From the NCBI RefSeq assembly GCF_036373705.1, contig NC_089858.1, forward strand, positions 14,317,249 through 14,381,248: 64,000 nt of DNA. Direction: 5' to 3'. Under the pieces are notes generated by a model that saw only the letters and a program-made list of their open reading frames with translations, was not told the origin of the DNA and did no database searches. A program made the position numbers and the translations under genes. Positions 48,416-59,800 of the stretch are shown in pieces (positions within the stretch are counted from its first letter, which is position 1; every line of letters begins with the position of its first letter). The DNA is from Amia ocellicauda. Taxonomy: Eukaryota > Chordata > Actinopteri > Amiiformes > Amiidae.

Positions 48416-49240
48416 ATGCAGCCGGACGCGGGGGCAGAGGGACGCGCTGTGCACGAGCCGGGGGCGCTGCCGGGGGGGTCGCGGCGCGCGGGGGCTGAGC
48501 CAGCTCGCGCCGAACTGAGCGCGGAGAGGCGCGCGCCGCCCTGTGTGGCAAACTGCGCAGCTGCGACGGAGGCCCTGCTGTCAGGGCAGTGTGACACAAC
48601 CAGGGGAGCTGCTCTACCAAGAGAGGGGGCTGCACAGCAGGGGCGGGAGCTGCTCAGCGAGGAGGAACCCCTTCTGACCCCATCTGACCCACTGACCTCC
48701 AGCCACTTGCCTGCCCCCGAGGCCGCAGATGAATGCCCGATCTGCACTGAGGTGTACGACGCCCATGGTGAGCGCAGCAGGGCGCTGCTGAACTGCGACC
48801 ACACAGTCTGCCAGTGCTGCCTGGCGGCGCTGCAGGAGCGGGCAGCCGACCCCAGCCGCGTGAGCTGCCCTCTGTGCCGCCAGAAGACGCCGCTGCCACA
48901 GTGGGAGATCCGGCGGATGCAGGAGGACACGGTGTGCCAGCTGGGCTCCACTGCCACCTGCCCTCACCAACCCACTGCCCCGCCCTCTCCCCAGGCAGCA
49001 GGGGGATTGTTCGCTGCTTTGGAGCGGAGGTTAGAGTTGCGTTTGGGGACGGTGCTGGTGTGCGGCTGCTTCCGGTACCCCCCCAGGCTGTTGCGCTGGC
49101 TGGGGGGGCTGCGTCTGCACTGTCGCTGCTGCTACCTGACAGTTCTGCTGTTTCTGTACCTGGCTGAGCTCAGCTGCCTGCTGCTGGTGTTCCTGCCTGT
49201 GCTGGTGCTGGTGCTACTCTTCACACTGGCCAGCAGGTAG
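48416..49240 (+). CDS. Membrane-anchored RING finger protein, 274 aa
   Basis: A single-exon frame with a stop one codon before the ATG, so the start is clear. The first 95 residues are low-complexity, rich in Ala, Arg and Glu. The C3HC4 RING is C107, C110, C127, H129, C132, C135, C151, C154 (DECPICTEVYDAHGE, LLNCDHTVCQCC, VSCPLCRQKTPLP). A pair of hydrophobic segments (about residues 238-272, YLTVLLFLYLAEL... and ...FLPVLVLVLLFTL) probably forms a membrane hairpin at the C-terminus. The layout resembles RNF152, RNF182 and RNF186, membrane E3 ligases, but I cannot match it to one orthologue. The GC-rich coding sequence contrasts with its surroundings. Its substrate is unknown. Confidence 0.8.
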   Translation: MQPDAGAEGRAVHEPGALPGGSRRAGAEPARAELSAERRAPPCVANCAAATEALLSGQCDTTRGAALPREGAAQQGRELLSEEEPLLTPSDPLTSSHLPAPEAADECPICTEVYDAHGERSRALLNCDHTVCQCCLAALQERAADPSRVSCPLCRQKTPLPQWEIRRMQEDTVCQLGSTATCPHQPTAPPSPQAAGGLFAALERRLELRLGTVLVCGCFRYPPRLLRWLGGLRLHCRCCYLTVLLFLYLAELSCLLLVFLPVLVLVLLFTLASR

Positions 49241-52200
49241 ACTCTGGTGCTGAGCCAACAGAGCACCTGCAGGGCCTGAAACCCCCATGCACAGGGTTCT
49301 TCAATTAATTTACTTCACATTACCTGGAGATTAATGTAGCTGTGCAAGGATTATGAAACTACAGCTACAGACCATTTGGAAAAGTTTCAGACTGACCTGG
49401 AACTGCCTCCTGTATTTCCTGGCTGTATGTATGTGAGATGGGCTTCCATGATCTTTCAAACTCTGAGGCATGATCCTGCAAACTGAAGTCACAAGTGACA
49501 GATTTCCCTTTTTAATCAAACAGCTTCTGCAAACTGTTTTTGTATCAATTGATGTTGTATGTCTGTCATAGAAAAATATATACCTTCATACAGGGGTGTA
49601 CTTCTATACACTCAGCAAATGTGTGCTTGCATTTATGGGTTAACCAGGTGTTTGTAATGGCCCACATCTGCAGGAACACTAATCCTTTCTGCTCATTGAG
49701 TGTGTTTGAGCTTCAGGGTGAAATAATGGAGTCCTTGACCATTCTGTGTGTTTGACTTGAGTGAACAGTGATGCTCACTAGCGCCACTGCGTCAGGAATT
49801 TGCACACACTATCAGTCTGCAGCAGAACACTGTGTACAGTATAGATTACTCTAAGGAAATTATTCTGACTGAAAATCTAAACCAATGATGCCACAAAATT
49901 ACTGCAACCTAACAGTAAGCCTAAATATTTACATCTCAAAATAGATTTAACTCTGGAATTTTATAGTCTGGACTTTGGCCTCAGATTGAGCTGACCTGCA
50001 CATTCTAATGCACCCAGAAAGCAAGTGGAATAGTTTCCAGGCTGTTGAGATTCCTGCTTCTGCATCTATTTAATAAAAATATATTTTATAAAAGTATGAC
50101 CATCCTGGAAAAACACATCCTTGTGTTAATCAGTTTTGTGCTGGTGTCGTTAGTATTGGTGTTAGTACTGGTCTAGTTGGGTCTGGAACTGGGGCCGGGC
50201 ACTCATGGGAATGGGCTGTTTGACTTCCAGCACTCAAAAGAGCCCAGGGCAGCTGAAGTAGGTCATCTATGTAGTTCACAGCTGCTCAAAATAACCTCCT
50301 GTTCCCTCAGTGAGAAGGAGAGCGAGAAAGAGAAGTAGAGAGCATTTCTCAGTCACCTTCTCTATTATAGTGTCTCTAGATTGATTTCTCTGAAGTGGGC
50401 TTTTAATTCTGTACTCTTGCTGAGCACTGAAAAGACCCCTGGGACTCGGACACAGAACACCAGGGTCCTGTTCAATAACACAGTGATGCAGCATGCTTAA
50501 TGTTCACTGCTGAGCACACACATCAGCCTGCAGCGTTTCGGCCTGAAGAGGTTTGAGGTTTTTGCATTCCTCTTGGGAAGGGCCTCCTCCCCTTCTCTCT
50601 CGGCTCATGTACACCACAGGAAGAAGGACACGGGTTCTAGACCGTGAACTCTGTACGACTCTCAGCTCAGTGGAAATGTGACACACCAGCCCATGCAAAA
50701 TTAGGATTCCATTGACTGATTCTTGTTTGATTTTAAATCTTTGAAGGACTAATACAGGTGTTGACCCAGTGATTGTTCAGCCAGTGCAGCAGGGCTCAGA
50801 TGCCCTTGTTTGTGCTGCTCTGTGCGGACTGTACAATGGTCAGCGCACGCCGATCCCCATGCTGTGTGCGGTAGCTGCATTGTGCTGTATGCAGGCCTGC
50901 TGGCTGGCAGTGTGTGAGCTCTGCTGAGTACGACTGGGCACAGTGAAGAGCGGGGCTGTTATGTAAAGGCTGCAGTGCAGGCTACTGCTCTATTGATGTG
51001 TGAGGGAGGGGGAGGGGTCGAACACAGAGCAGGCCAGTGAGAGCCATGTCAGCCCTTTGATTCTGTCGCTCACAGCAGGAGCTGCGCTGCTCCCTCGCTG
51101 TGACACAGAGCCTGGCCACAGGCAATACTGCTCACAAAGAGACCTGTGTGTGGAAATGTGTGCCTCTGTGTGTGTGTGTCTGTCTGTGTGTCATCATAAA
51201 GTGTTGATTTCTGCAGTTGGCTTGAGTAAAGCAGTGGAATTAATCACACATTTCCAGCCAATCAATGATGCCCGGCCACATTCAGTCAAGCAACAGCAAC
51301 AGTCAAATCATTCAAATCAGCTGGACAAACTATCATCTTGTGCTATTTCAATTGTTCTCAGAGGTGTGTAAACATAATGTACTATCATGTTATAGCTATG
51401 CTCTGTTTTCCTTCTCAGAAACATTCAGGAGATGTTTTCTAATTGTATTTATTTTATTATATATTATTTTGCTGATATTACAGACTGTTGTTTCCCCACT
51501 GCCAGGGTTCTTGTTCCGAGTCACACATCTATTATATACAGTGTTGTACTGTAGTGCTATTTAAAGCATATTAAGGTGTGTAGCCCAGAGACATGAAATA
51601 ACTAATTGTCATGAACTTAGTAATGGTTTTCGATATGAAAGGTGCTTTGCTTACTGATACACAGTTGAAATACTTGATTGATTTGAGAAACTAAGAGTAA
51701 TCATGAAGATCTAGTGCTGTATCATTATTTGTACTCTCTACTTACAATATCAATCTATGTGTTTATATGGATATTTGACCATTGCAGTCCAAAGTATTCA
51801 CACACTTCATGTGAAACAATGTTTTTCTATGCTTCGTTTAGTTTAAATACTACATTGTTAAACATAGCTCTGGAACACTGCACGCCGAGGATGCTGGTTT
51901 CCATGGAAACTGCGGTACCCGGGCCTGGCGCGCTGCAGGTCTGCGGGGTTTAGATGATATGCTGACGTCAACGGAGAAAAATTTCTGATCATTTTGCGAA
52001 TGGATTTTCTGAACATATATAAGCAAATTATGAATGCTGCTGAGTATATTTACATCAAGATCTGTAACAATCTTGCTCTCACCAAATAAAAAATTAAAAA
52101 TCAAACAAGCAATACATGAATAAACATTGAAACTGTATTTGCAATGAATGTCTTTTCTCCAGAGCCCCGGCTGTGTTTCAGTATAAGCCTCTGATTGATC

Positions 52201-52600
52201 CCTGGTTATGGTTATGGTTAAGAATTTGGTGAATTAACTGCGGTTGTGGTTGACAGAAAAGTAAATAGACAAATTACTAAAATATCAAATGCGCCCGTCT
52301 TACAAGATGGAGGATTGGGAGAATGGGGGTGGGGGGGTAAATTGAGTACTGTGCACGAGCTCCATCCACCACCATTTTATCTCGAGACTGCTCATAATCG
52401 CCGGATAAACAGATTCCAAATTAACAGTCTGTTGTTCTCGGAGTAAAGCTGTATAGTGTAACCGTATACATATGTATCATCTAATACCTATATATACCAT
52501 TCTACTACAACTATGTATATATCTCTCAGCTGACTGTGTTAATTGATTCCAACAAACCCGGCATACATATTTTTTAATTGAAAATAAATGATTCAATACC
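49241..52600. other. Intergenic between RING gene and GRIN1
   Basis: An AATAAA at 50072-50077 could end the RING transcript. Otherwise the stretch holds no recognised gene. GT runs occur near 51165-51195. Confidence 0.5.
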
Positions 52601-52639
52601 AATAAATGGTGTCAGTTCCAGACGAGCCCCCCCCCAACC

Positions 52640-53171
52640 CAACCCAGAGCGCGCACTGACAGCAGGCGGCGGGAGCGCGCCCAGAGCTCAGCACCGCGGA
52701 CAGCGCGCCGCACGCGGAGGGGCTGCTCGAGCTCGGGACCACCGCGCGGGTTCGGGGCTGCAGGTTCAGATGCGAGGATCCTGCCGGGCCGGGACCGGGG
52801 CTGCTTGAGCAGGGCTGTACCACAGAACTCCAGACACAGCAGGACAAACTGCAGCGCACCGAACAGTCTAAGAAAGGATGGTATTTTGCACAGAAATGAA
52901 ATAAATATGTAATAAAAGGAATAACAATAGGAACCGCAATAGCACACATATCTGCGGTGATCTGTTCACAGCACGTCTGCCGCCCAGCACGCTGCGCATT
53001 CCTATGCAGCGCGGACTGAAGTGTGCCTCTCCAGTGTCAGGGGATCAGTGCAGCAGCCGAAGCTCGCAGCACACCGGCTGAACCGTGCTCCCGCTCAGCC
53101 CGACAGACAGCCAGACAGTCCGCACACACGGGCGCTGCTCGGGTCCGAGCCGTGCTGAAGTTGCGCTCACC
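52640..53171 (+). promoter_or_regulatory. grin1: GRIN1 promoter and 5' UTR, CpG-rich
   Basis: High GC and frequent CpG from about 52640 to 52800 and again from 52970 into exon 1. No TATA box was seen. Transcription start sites cannot be fixed from sequence. Confidence 0.5.
52687..52707 (+). promoter_or_regulatory. RE1/NRSE-like site upstream of GRIN1
   Basis: The 21 bases read CTCAGCACC, two bases, then GGACAGCGCG, which matches both half sites of the REST-binding consensus (TTCAGCACC..GGACAGCGCC) at nearly every position. It is 465 bases upstream of the GRIN1 ATG in a CpG-rich stretch. Mammalian GRIN1 promoters are known REST targets, so neuron-restricted repression is likely conserved (inference). 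Confidence 0.75.
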
Positions 53172-53845
53172 ATGCGCCTGTTCCTGCTGGCCGTCTTCTT
53201 CTCCTGCTCCTGCGCCAGGGGCGGCTGCGAGCCAAAGATGGTGAACATCGGCGCCGTCCTGAGCCAGAAGCGCTATGAGCAGGTATTCAAGGACGCGGTG
53301 ACCCAGGCCAACCAGCTGTACGGCAAAGACAAGTTTAAGATGAATGCCATCTCCGTCACCCACAAGCCCAATGCTATCCAGATGGCACTGTCCGTGTGCG
53401 AGGACCTCATCTCCAACCAGGTAAGCACCACCAGAAGTCCTTCGTTTATTGCTCGACTGTGCATTGTGTAACCACATACACAGCCTCTCCGCTTTGTGGT
53501 CCCAGTTTGTGTGGAAAGAGATCACTTTGTGTGGGTTTAGCGCGAACACATGGAGTCCCCAGCACGGTGCCCAGCTTAGCCCTCCACAATTAGCACGGTT
53601 CCTGTCAGTGGGGTCTGTCAAAGCAAACATGGTCTTTTCATAAGTGGTCGGATGCTCTCCGATGTGAGGAAGGCGAGCAGTGGATATTCTCACACGCAGG
53701 AGTGACCTATTTAATATCTACCATCACTAAAGGCTCACACAGCCAGCGCTGCCAAACACAACTTGTTTTTTTGTGGTGTTTTCCATATGCTGTACACTCC
53801 ACTGTACAGGGAGGAAGAATTTATCAATTTATCAATTAATTAAAA

Positions 53846-53889
<44 letters not shown>

Positions 53890-56800
53890 GGTTGCTGTCG
53901 TTGATGGTGGTGGTAGTATACTGCTACTGTAATTACTAAACATAATGTCATTATGTAAAATATATTTATTTTGATAGAAAATCATTATGATTTCTATGTT
54001 AATAATTTAACCCAATAAATGAGTGAACGAATCAATCAATCTATCTATAAATCCTTATAAATTGTTAAATATGTAGGCATTTTTACCGAATCAACATCCT
54101 GGAAATCTCGGTTGCTTGCGCAAAGATGACAGTTATGAAACAAACAAATAAATAAACACATGAATAAACTGGGTGACATACTATCACAGTAAATGAAACC
54201 GGCCCTAGGTTATGAGAAATTGTCCCGTGACAGTGAAGGCACTGCAGCCGATCTGCTCCGACACGTCAGCACGAACACGACAGAGAAATTGCCACAGTTG
54301 TGCCCCCAGAGTCGCGGTTTCATACCGAGTCGGCAGACGGATATCATATTATTTGATCTTTAGATCCGTGTCGTTGGAGCAGCACGACTACCACTAGGAT
54401 TCACAATGACAACCGGTGCTGTGGTCATCTGAATTCACCCATTTATTTCGCAGAGCCAAGGTTGTGGTGCACTGTGAAATTGTGACGCACATCAGCATTA
54501 ATTTGCAATCCACTTTTTGGTGTTTTGGTCATTTCTGACACTGTAAATCTATTACTGCACTGAAATAAAAAGTAAAACCAAAAAAAGCTGAAAAGCAGAG
54601 CTATTACAACGAATATTTCAGTGAGTTGTAGCGGATATATCAATGTGCAGTGTGGTCGGTGACACAATTTATACAAGTATATGCATGTGCCAAAATGACA
54701 GCTCTTCTGCGCAGGAGGACGCCATGACAAAGTGCGCCAGCATCTGCGCTTCTTTTTATGAGGAAAGAAGGATGCTGTGCGTGATACATACAGGCTGAAT
54801 CAAACAGTTACATCACCTCTAGGACTAAACAATTTTTTTGATCATGATTCATTCTTAATGACACCCTAAAAGATAGCAGGAACCAAGAGGTGAGAAGGTG
54901 TGTGTTGGACTGGTGTGTGTCTGAAGAGAAGCAAGGAATTAATCTAATTAATGAAGTCCTCACAGTCTTTTTATTCTTCACTTACTCTGCCATTAGGACT
55001 CTCCCACGGGCACCTCAGTGGTGAAAGAACAAAGAAATGTAATGTGGAGTGTGCAGTTCCAGTGTTCCTGTGGCTTCAAGCTGAAAGTAGAAACCACAAG
55101 TCCCATTCATCACAGAACATTCCCTGCACCTTCTCCAGCCTCTGTAAGGAGAGCATAGATCCTAATGAAATGCCCAGTTCAGCTAAATTAAATTAAACTT
55201 GATTGCCAGAGAGCTTTTAACCAGAGCTGTGTTAGATGATAGAATTAGTTCACTTCTGCTGCACTGCAGATTGAATTCCACACATGTGCAGACTCAGCCA
55301 TGATCCCCATGTGTACCCTCTCAGCTCAGAGCAGACACAGCTTCATCTCAACACCAAGCTGCCCACAGTTTTTCAGTCTTGGGTAACTCTGCTCAGCCAA
55401 CCCCTCAGAAGTCAGATTGGTTTATTTCTCGGTTATGTGTACACACTCCATGCATTGTTTTTCCCCTCTTCCTTTTCACACAGGTGTATGCAATTTTAGT
55501 CAGTCACCCACCACAGTCAAATGACCACCTGACTCCCACCCCCGTGTCGTATACTGCTGGCTTCTACCGCATCCCAGTGGTGGGGCTGACAACACGCATG
55601 TCCATCTACTCCGATAAGGTGAGGCCTCCACAGACACTGCCCTCTCCCTGGAATGGGCTTCCATACTGCTCATTTTAGTTGCATTTGGTTTCTGTTTTAA
55701 TTTGTAATTGATTCGTATTTTAATCTGGTTGCTCTTAGGATTTCATGCTGATTTAAAATAAAACCAGTTAGTAAGTTCATCATAGGCTTTTCCTCCCCTG
55801 CTGTGATAAATCCTCAAATTGTAGTACAGCACTTGAGTCCAGAGTGTCTTTAAGTGAAGCTGTGCTGTGCTGCAGTGGCACTTGTCCTCACTGAGTCCTC
55901 ACTGTGTCCTCACTGTGTCCTAACTGTGTCACATGGCCCTCTCCTCTCTCTCAGAGTATCCACCTGTCGTTCCTGCGCACAGTGCCCCCCTACTCTCACC
56001 AGGCGCATGTGTGGTTTGACATGATGCGCGAGTTCCGCTGGAATCACATCATCTTGATCGTGAGCGACGACCACGAGGGCCGCGCGGCGCAGAAGAGGCT
56101 GGAGACGCTGCTGGAAGAGAAGGAGACCAAGGTGAGACACCGTGCCCTTCACCCGTGTTTGTGCGTCCGCGCGTGTGTGTGAGTTACTCGTGTTAAATAT
56201 CTCAAAGGTCTTCTATGTATGTAGAGTTCTGTTATGTAAACACATTTCTTTCCATTGTAACATTGGCTAACATTTTATGCTAAAAGCATCAACAGCGTCT
56301 TGAGTGGTTATCTGACAAAACTTTGTACTTATTCATCTCACGTGCTTTTGCCATAGTCAAATTCTCCTACGTGTGAATCCACAACGGGAGCAAAATCAAG
56401 GACATAACCTGGGGCTCTGCAAAAAATCAATGAAGTTAAAAGAATTATAAAGGCACAAAATAACAGAATGAGCTGATGTCTTGTACACAGAGAATGGAAA
56501 TCATGCATGAAAAAATTAATGCAATGGATTTAAATATCGAGAACGGTGTGACGGTATTGTTTTATATTTCAATGCATTACTTTACTTTCTTGACTCAGGT
56601 TAGTGCTTTTATGGGATCCTACTTTCTCCTTTTAGGAAGCATCTTGTGGTCGCCATGCTCTCTCTGCTTTAGTTAATCATTTGATTTTCCTTGTAAGATG
56701 TTGCTTATCCTCGCTGGGTCTGTGTCCTCGCTGGGACTGTGTCCTCACTAAGTCTGTGTCCTTGCTGGGACTGTGTCCTTGCTGCGTCTGTGTCTTTGCT

Positions 56801-59800
56801 GGGACTGTGTCCTTGCTGGGACTATGTCCTTGTTGGGTCTGTGTCCTTGCTGGGTCTTTGTCCGTGCTGGGTCTGTGTCCGTACTGGGTTTTTGTTCACT
56901 GTGGTGATGAAGCTGCATCTGAAGCCAATGAAGGGAATGTTGATGATGGCTGTGCTGCAGTTCTGGGTCCACAGTGTCCTGCTCCCAGCCTCCAAGGGGC
57001 ACTATCAGACTGCACTGTGGTATCCAACTGTGATGATGTTTGATGCTGCTTGTGTGATTTTTCATGTTTGGTTCCCTGAGTGGAAAAACTGCAGCAGGCA
57101 AGTGAAGGCATGGGTCAGCCATTTTGTCATTTGACCATTTGTGGTTCAAAATCTGGAAGTGCTGAATGGAAAGGTGCTGTTGTTGTCTGCCTGGCTGGTG
57201 CTGCAGTCGGCACACGTGCTAAAACCTGAGCTCAGTGAGAAATAGATTTGTTTAGTTCAATGTGAAAGAACATAAGGGCTGATGAAGCCACCAGGGAGAC
57301 TGTAAGAGTCAGTCTGCTCTGAATGGAGGAGACCAGAACAAGTCTCGCTTCCCTCCGTCGGGCGCAGATGAAGTGTTCAGTGGGGGTTGCTTAGCAACAA
57401 TTTGAATAGCCAGAAAATGCTAGAAGAACAATTTCGCTCAATATTGTAGATGGATCTTGAGAGACTGTAGGGAAAATGTTTAGGATATTCTGAATGAATT
57501 GTTCATGATAGTTCACACAATGGGAGGAAAAACAGCTGCAAGCCCTGGGTTTGGGGACGGTGTGGTGCTGCTATTCATAGCTGCTTTGTGCACAATGGAC
57601 ACGCGCTGCTGTCGTATCCTACTGTCCTGAACTTAACATTATCTGCAATACTGGAGCGGTTCTGAGACCTGCGAGATTCCCTGCCCTTGTGGTCAAGCCA
57701 GGGGCCCGCCGTGCCCGACCCAAGGGCTGTGGTCAGCGAGGTTGTGTGTTGTGCTGTGAGGCCCACGGTGTGGAGCAGGGCTCAGCAGCTCCTTCTGTCC
57801 CCAGCTGGATGGGTCTGGCAGCTGTGCAGATCTCAGGATGTTCTCTGTGTGTAAATGCTCACGTCTGGTTACCAGTACCATGGAGGGCTATAGAGTAGTG
57901 CTGTATGGTTACTGTGAGAGAATTAAGGAAACACCAGGTAGGTTACAATTGAGAGGAGGCCGTCTGGCTAATTTTCCTTCTTTGGTTGCTAGTAGCTTAT
58001 CCTAGAATCTTATCCATCTGTCTATTGAACCCAGGTGAAGCATGCAGTTCTTCTTTGTGTTTACACAAGAAACAATATATCTAATGTATGAAGTTGTGTT
58101 TTTAAAGATGCATCATCAAATATACTAAATAATTTACAAACTAAAACTTGACAAACACTTTGAACATGTTTCTCATTATGTTTTAAAAAATAAAAAGCAA
58201 TTTAATCAACTCAGAAACTGTAATCGATTTGACTCATTGGTGTTTTGTGGGTCAGTAATCAGTGCCTAGACAAGAGGCATGGCTTTATAGCCACACATAC
58301 AGCAGTCTTTAATACCCCGCAATCTGCTTTACTCATCAGCTGCCATAGCTCGGAATCAGCCTGCTGTCCAGATAATCTGTGTCTGACATTATACAGGATT
58401 CTTAATTGATACCAAATACATCATGGTAAATAATAATGATTTCCTGATGGCAACTGCCCTGGAATTCCTCATCTGATAAATATTCACCTCAGAGACCAGA
58501 ATTACCAGTCACCACACCATGTCAAACACACCAAAGGCAATGGTCCAGATCCATACATTTATTTATCTGGAATTACATGCAGTCTGCGTCATGAAGAACG
58601 TAAAATGAAGCAAAGCGATGCTTCAGGCGGGAAACTCACTTAATCGCACACGGAATGAAGAAGCCCATTGGCTGACACAGAAGAAGAACATTCGATGAAT
58701 ACTGTTTATTAGGTTTAAGTATTTTACATTACTTAATTAAAAACAATTCAATTTTTAATACTTGTGATTAAAAACATTTAAAATATCAGTCCTTAAAATC
58801 ACTTAAAAAAATTTTAAAATCTGTGATTTAACAAAGAACAAAAACAATTAACTTCAAATTAAACGTGCTCAAATCAACAAAACAAACATGATAAAAGCAA
58901 AAACTGCTCACCAAAAAAAGGAGTCAAATACATTGAAAATAACTGAAAATGCATTGAACAAATTAAAGAAACAATTAAAAAGGAAAAAATAAAAAACAAA
59001 CAAAAAAGGTCCAATGCATTTTAAATTAAACCCAAAACGGTCAATGTATTTGACAACAAAATATGATGAATGGCAAGGCTACCGTATTTTAACTCATCCA
59101 AAACAGCGTCCCCTGCAGAGTGTTTGAATTCACCTCCCCAATCCAGCCTCCACCTGCTTTCTGGCTCTGCTGTCAAGGGGGAGTGGCAGCTGTACTGCCC
59201 TCTGCCCACAGCTTGATGCCAATCGGGCATGCAAATGTTACCAAATTTACTGGCGGACAGGGGCCCCTTGAATGCGAGGTCAATGCCAAAATCTATGTAA
59301 AATAATTGCAACACATTACGTCGCATGAGTTGCCCTGACTGAACTTTAAATAAATTAATATTTTGGCCCAATGATACAACAGGATGTGCATCCAGTGCTC
59401 TGCTGCATTTAATTGAACCTGTAGAATAATGCACAGCCTGGGTGTCCTTATGTATTGTCATACATTTTATTTAAAATGTTCAATCATTTATTAAGTGATT
59501 GAAGATAATAATTAATATGTTTACAAAAGTGGTTATTTAAAAATCTAAACAACTCTTTGAGTTTCCATGGAAGAGAAAAAGAACCTCAGGTTCAAGAAAA
59601 CCATTTCCTTTGTCTGATACCTAAAAGTGTGACAACAAGCAGCTGTTACGTCTTCTATGAACACCCTTATGTGAAATAACTAAGATTAAATACGTTGTTT
59701 TCTTTGATGTTTTTGCAAGCCCCAGTGTTAGAGAATCCAATTTGAAGCAGGAAAGTGGAGAGATGTTGGATTGCTTTACTGCACACCATTTTCAACTGTT

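Noticed and set aside
53037-53693. 218-codon minus-strand frame across GRIN1 exon 1
   Set aside because: It mirrors the GRIN1 exon and its GC-rich flank; the plus-strand exon explains the open frame.
56748-57215. 155-codon minus-strand frame over the GRIN1 intron
   Set aside because: Created by the 17-bp minisatellite and its flank; the repeat unit is not a codon multiple and nothing is conserved.
59021-59461. 146-codon minus-strand open frame in GRIN1 intron 3
   Set aside because: No recognisable domain or repeat protein and no splice or promoter context; more likely a chance frame or old repeat.
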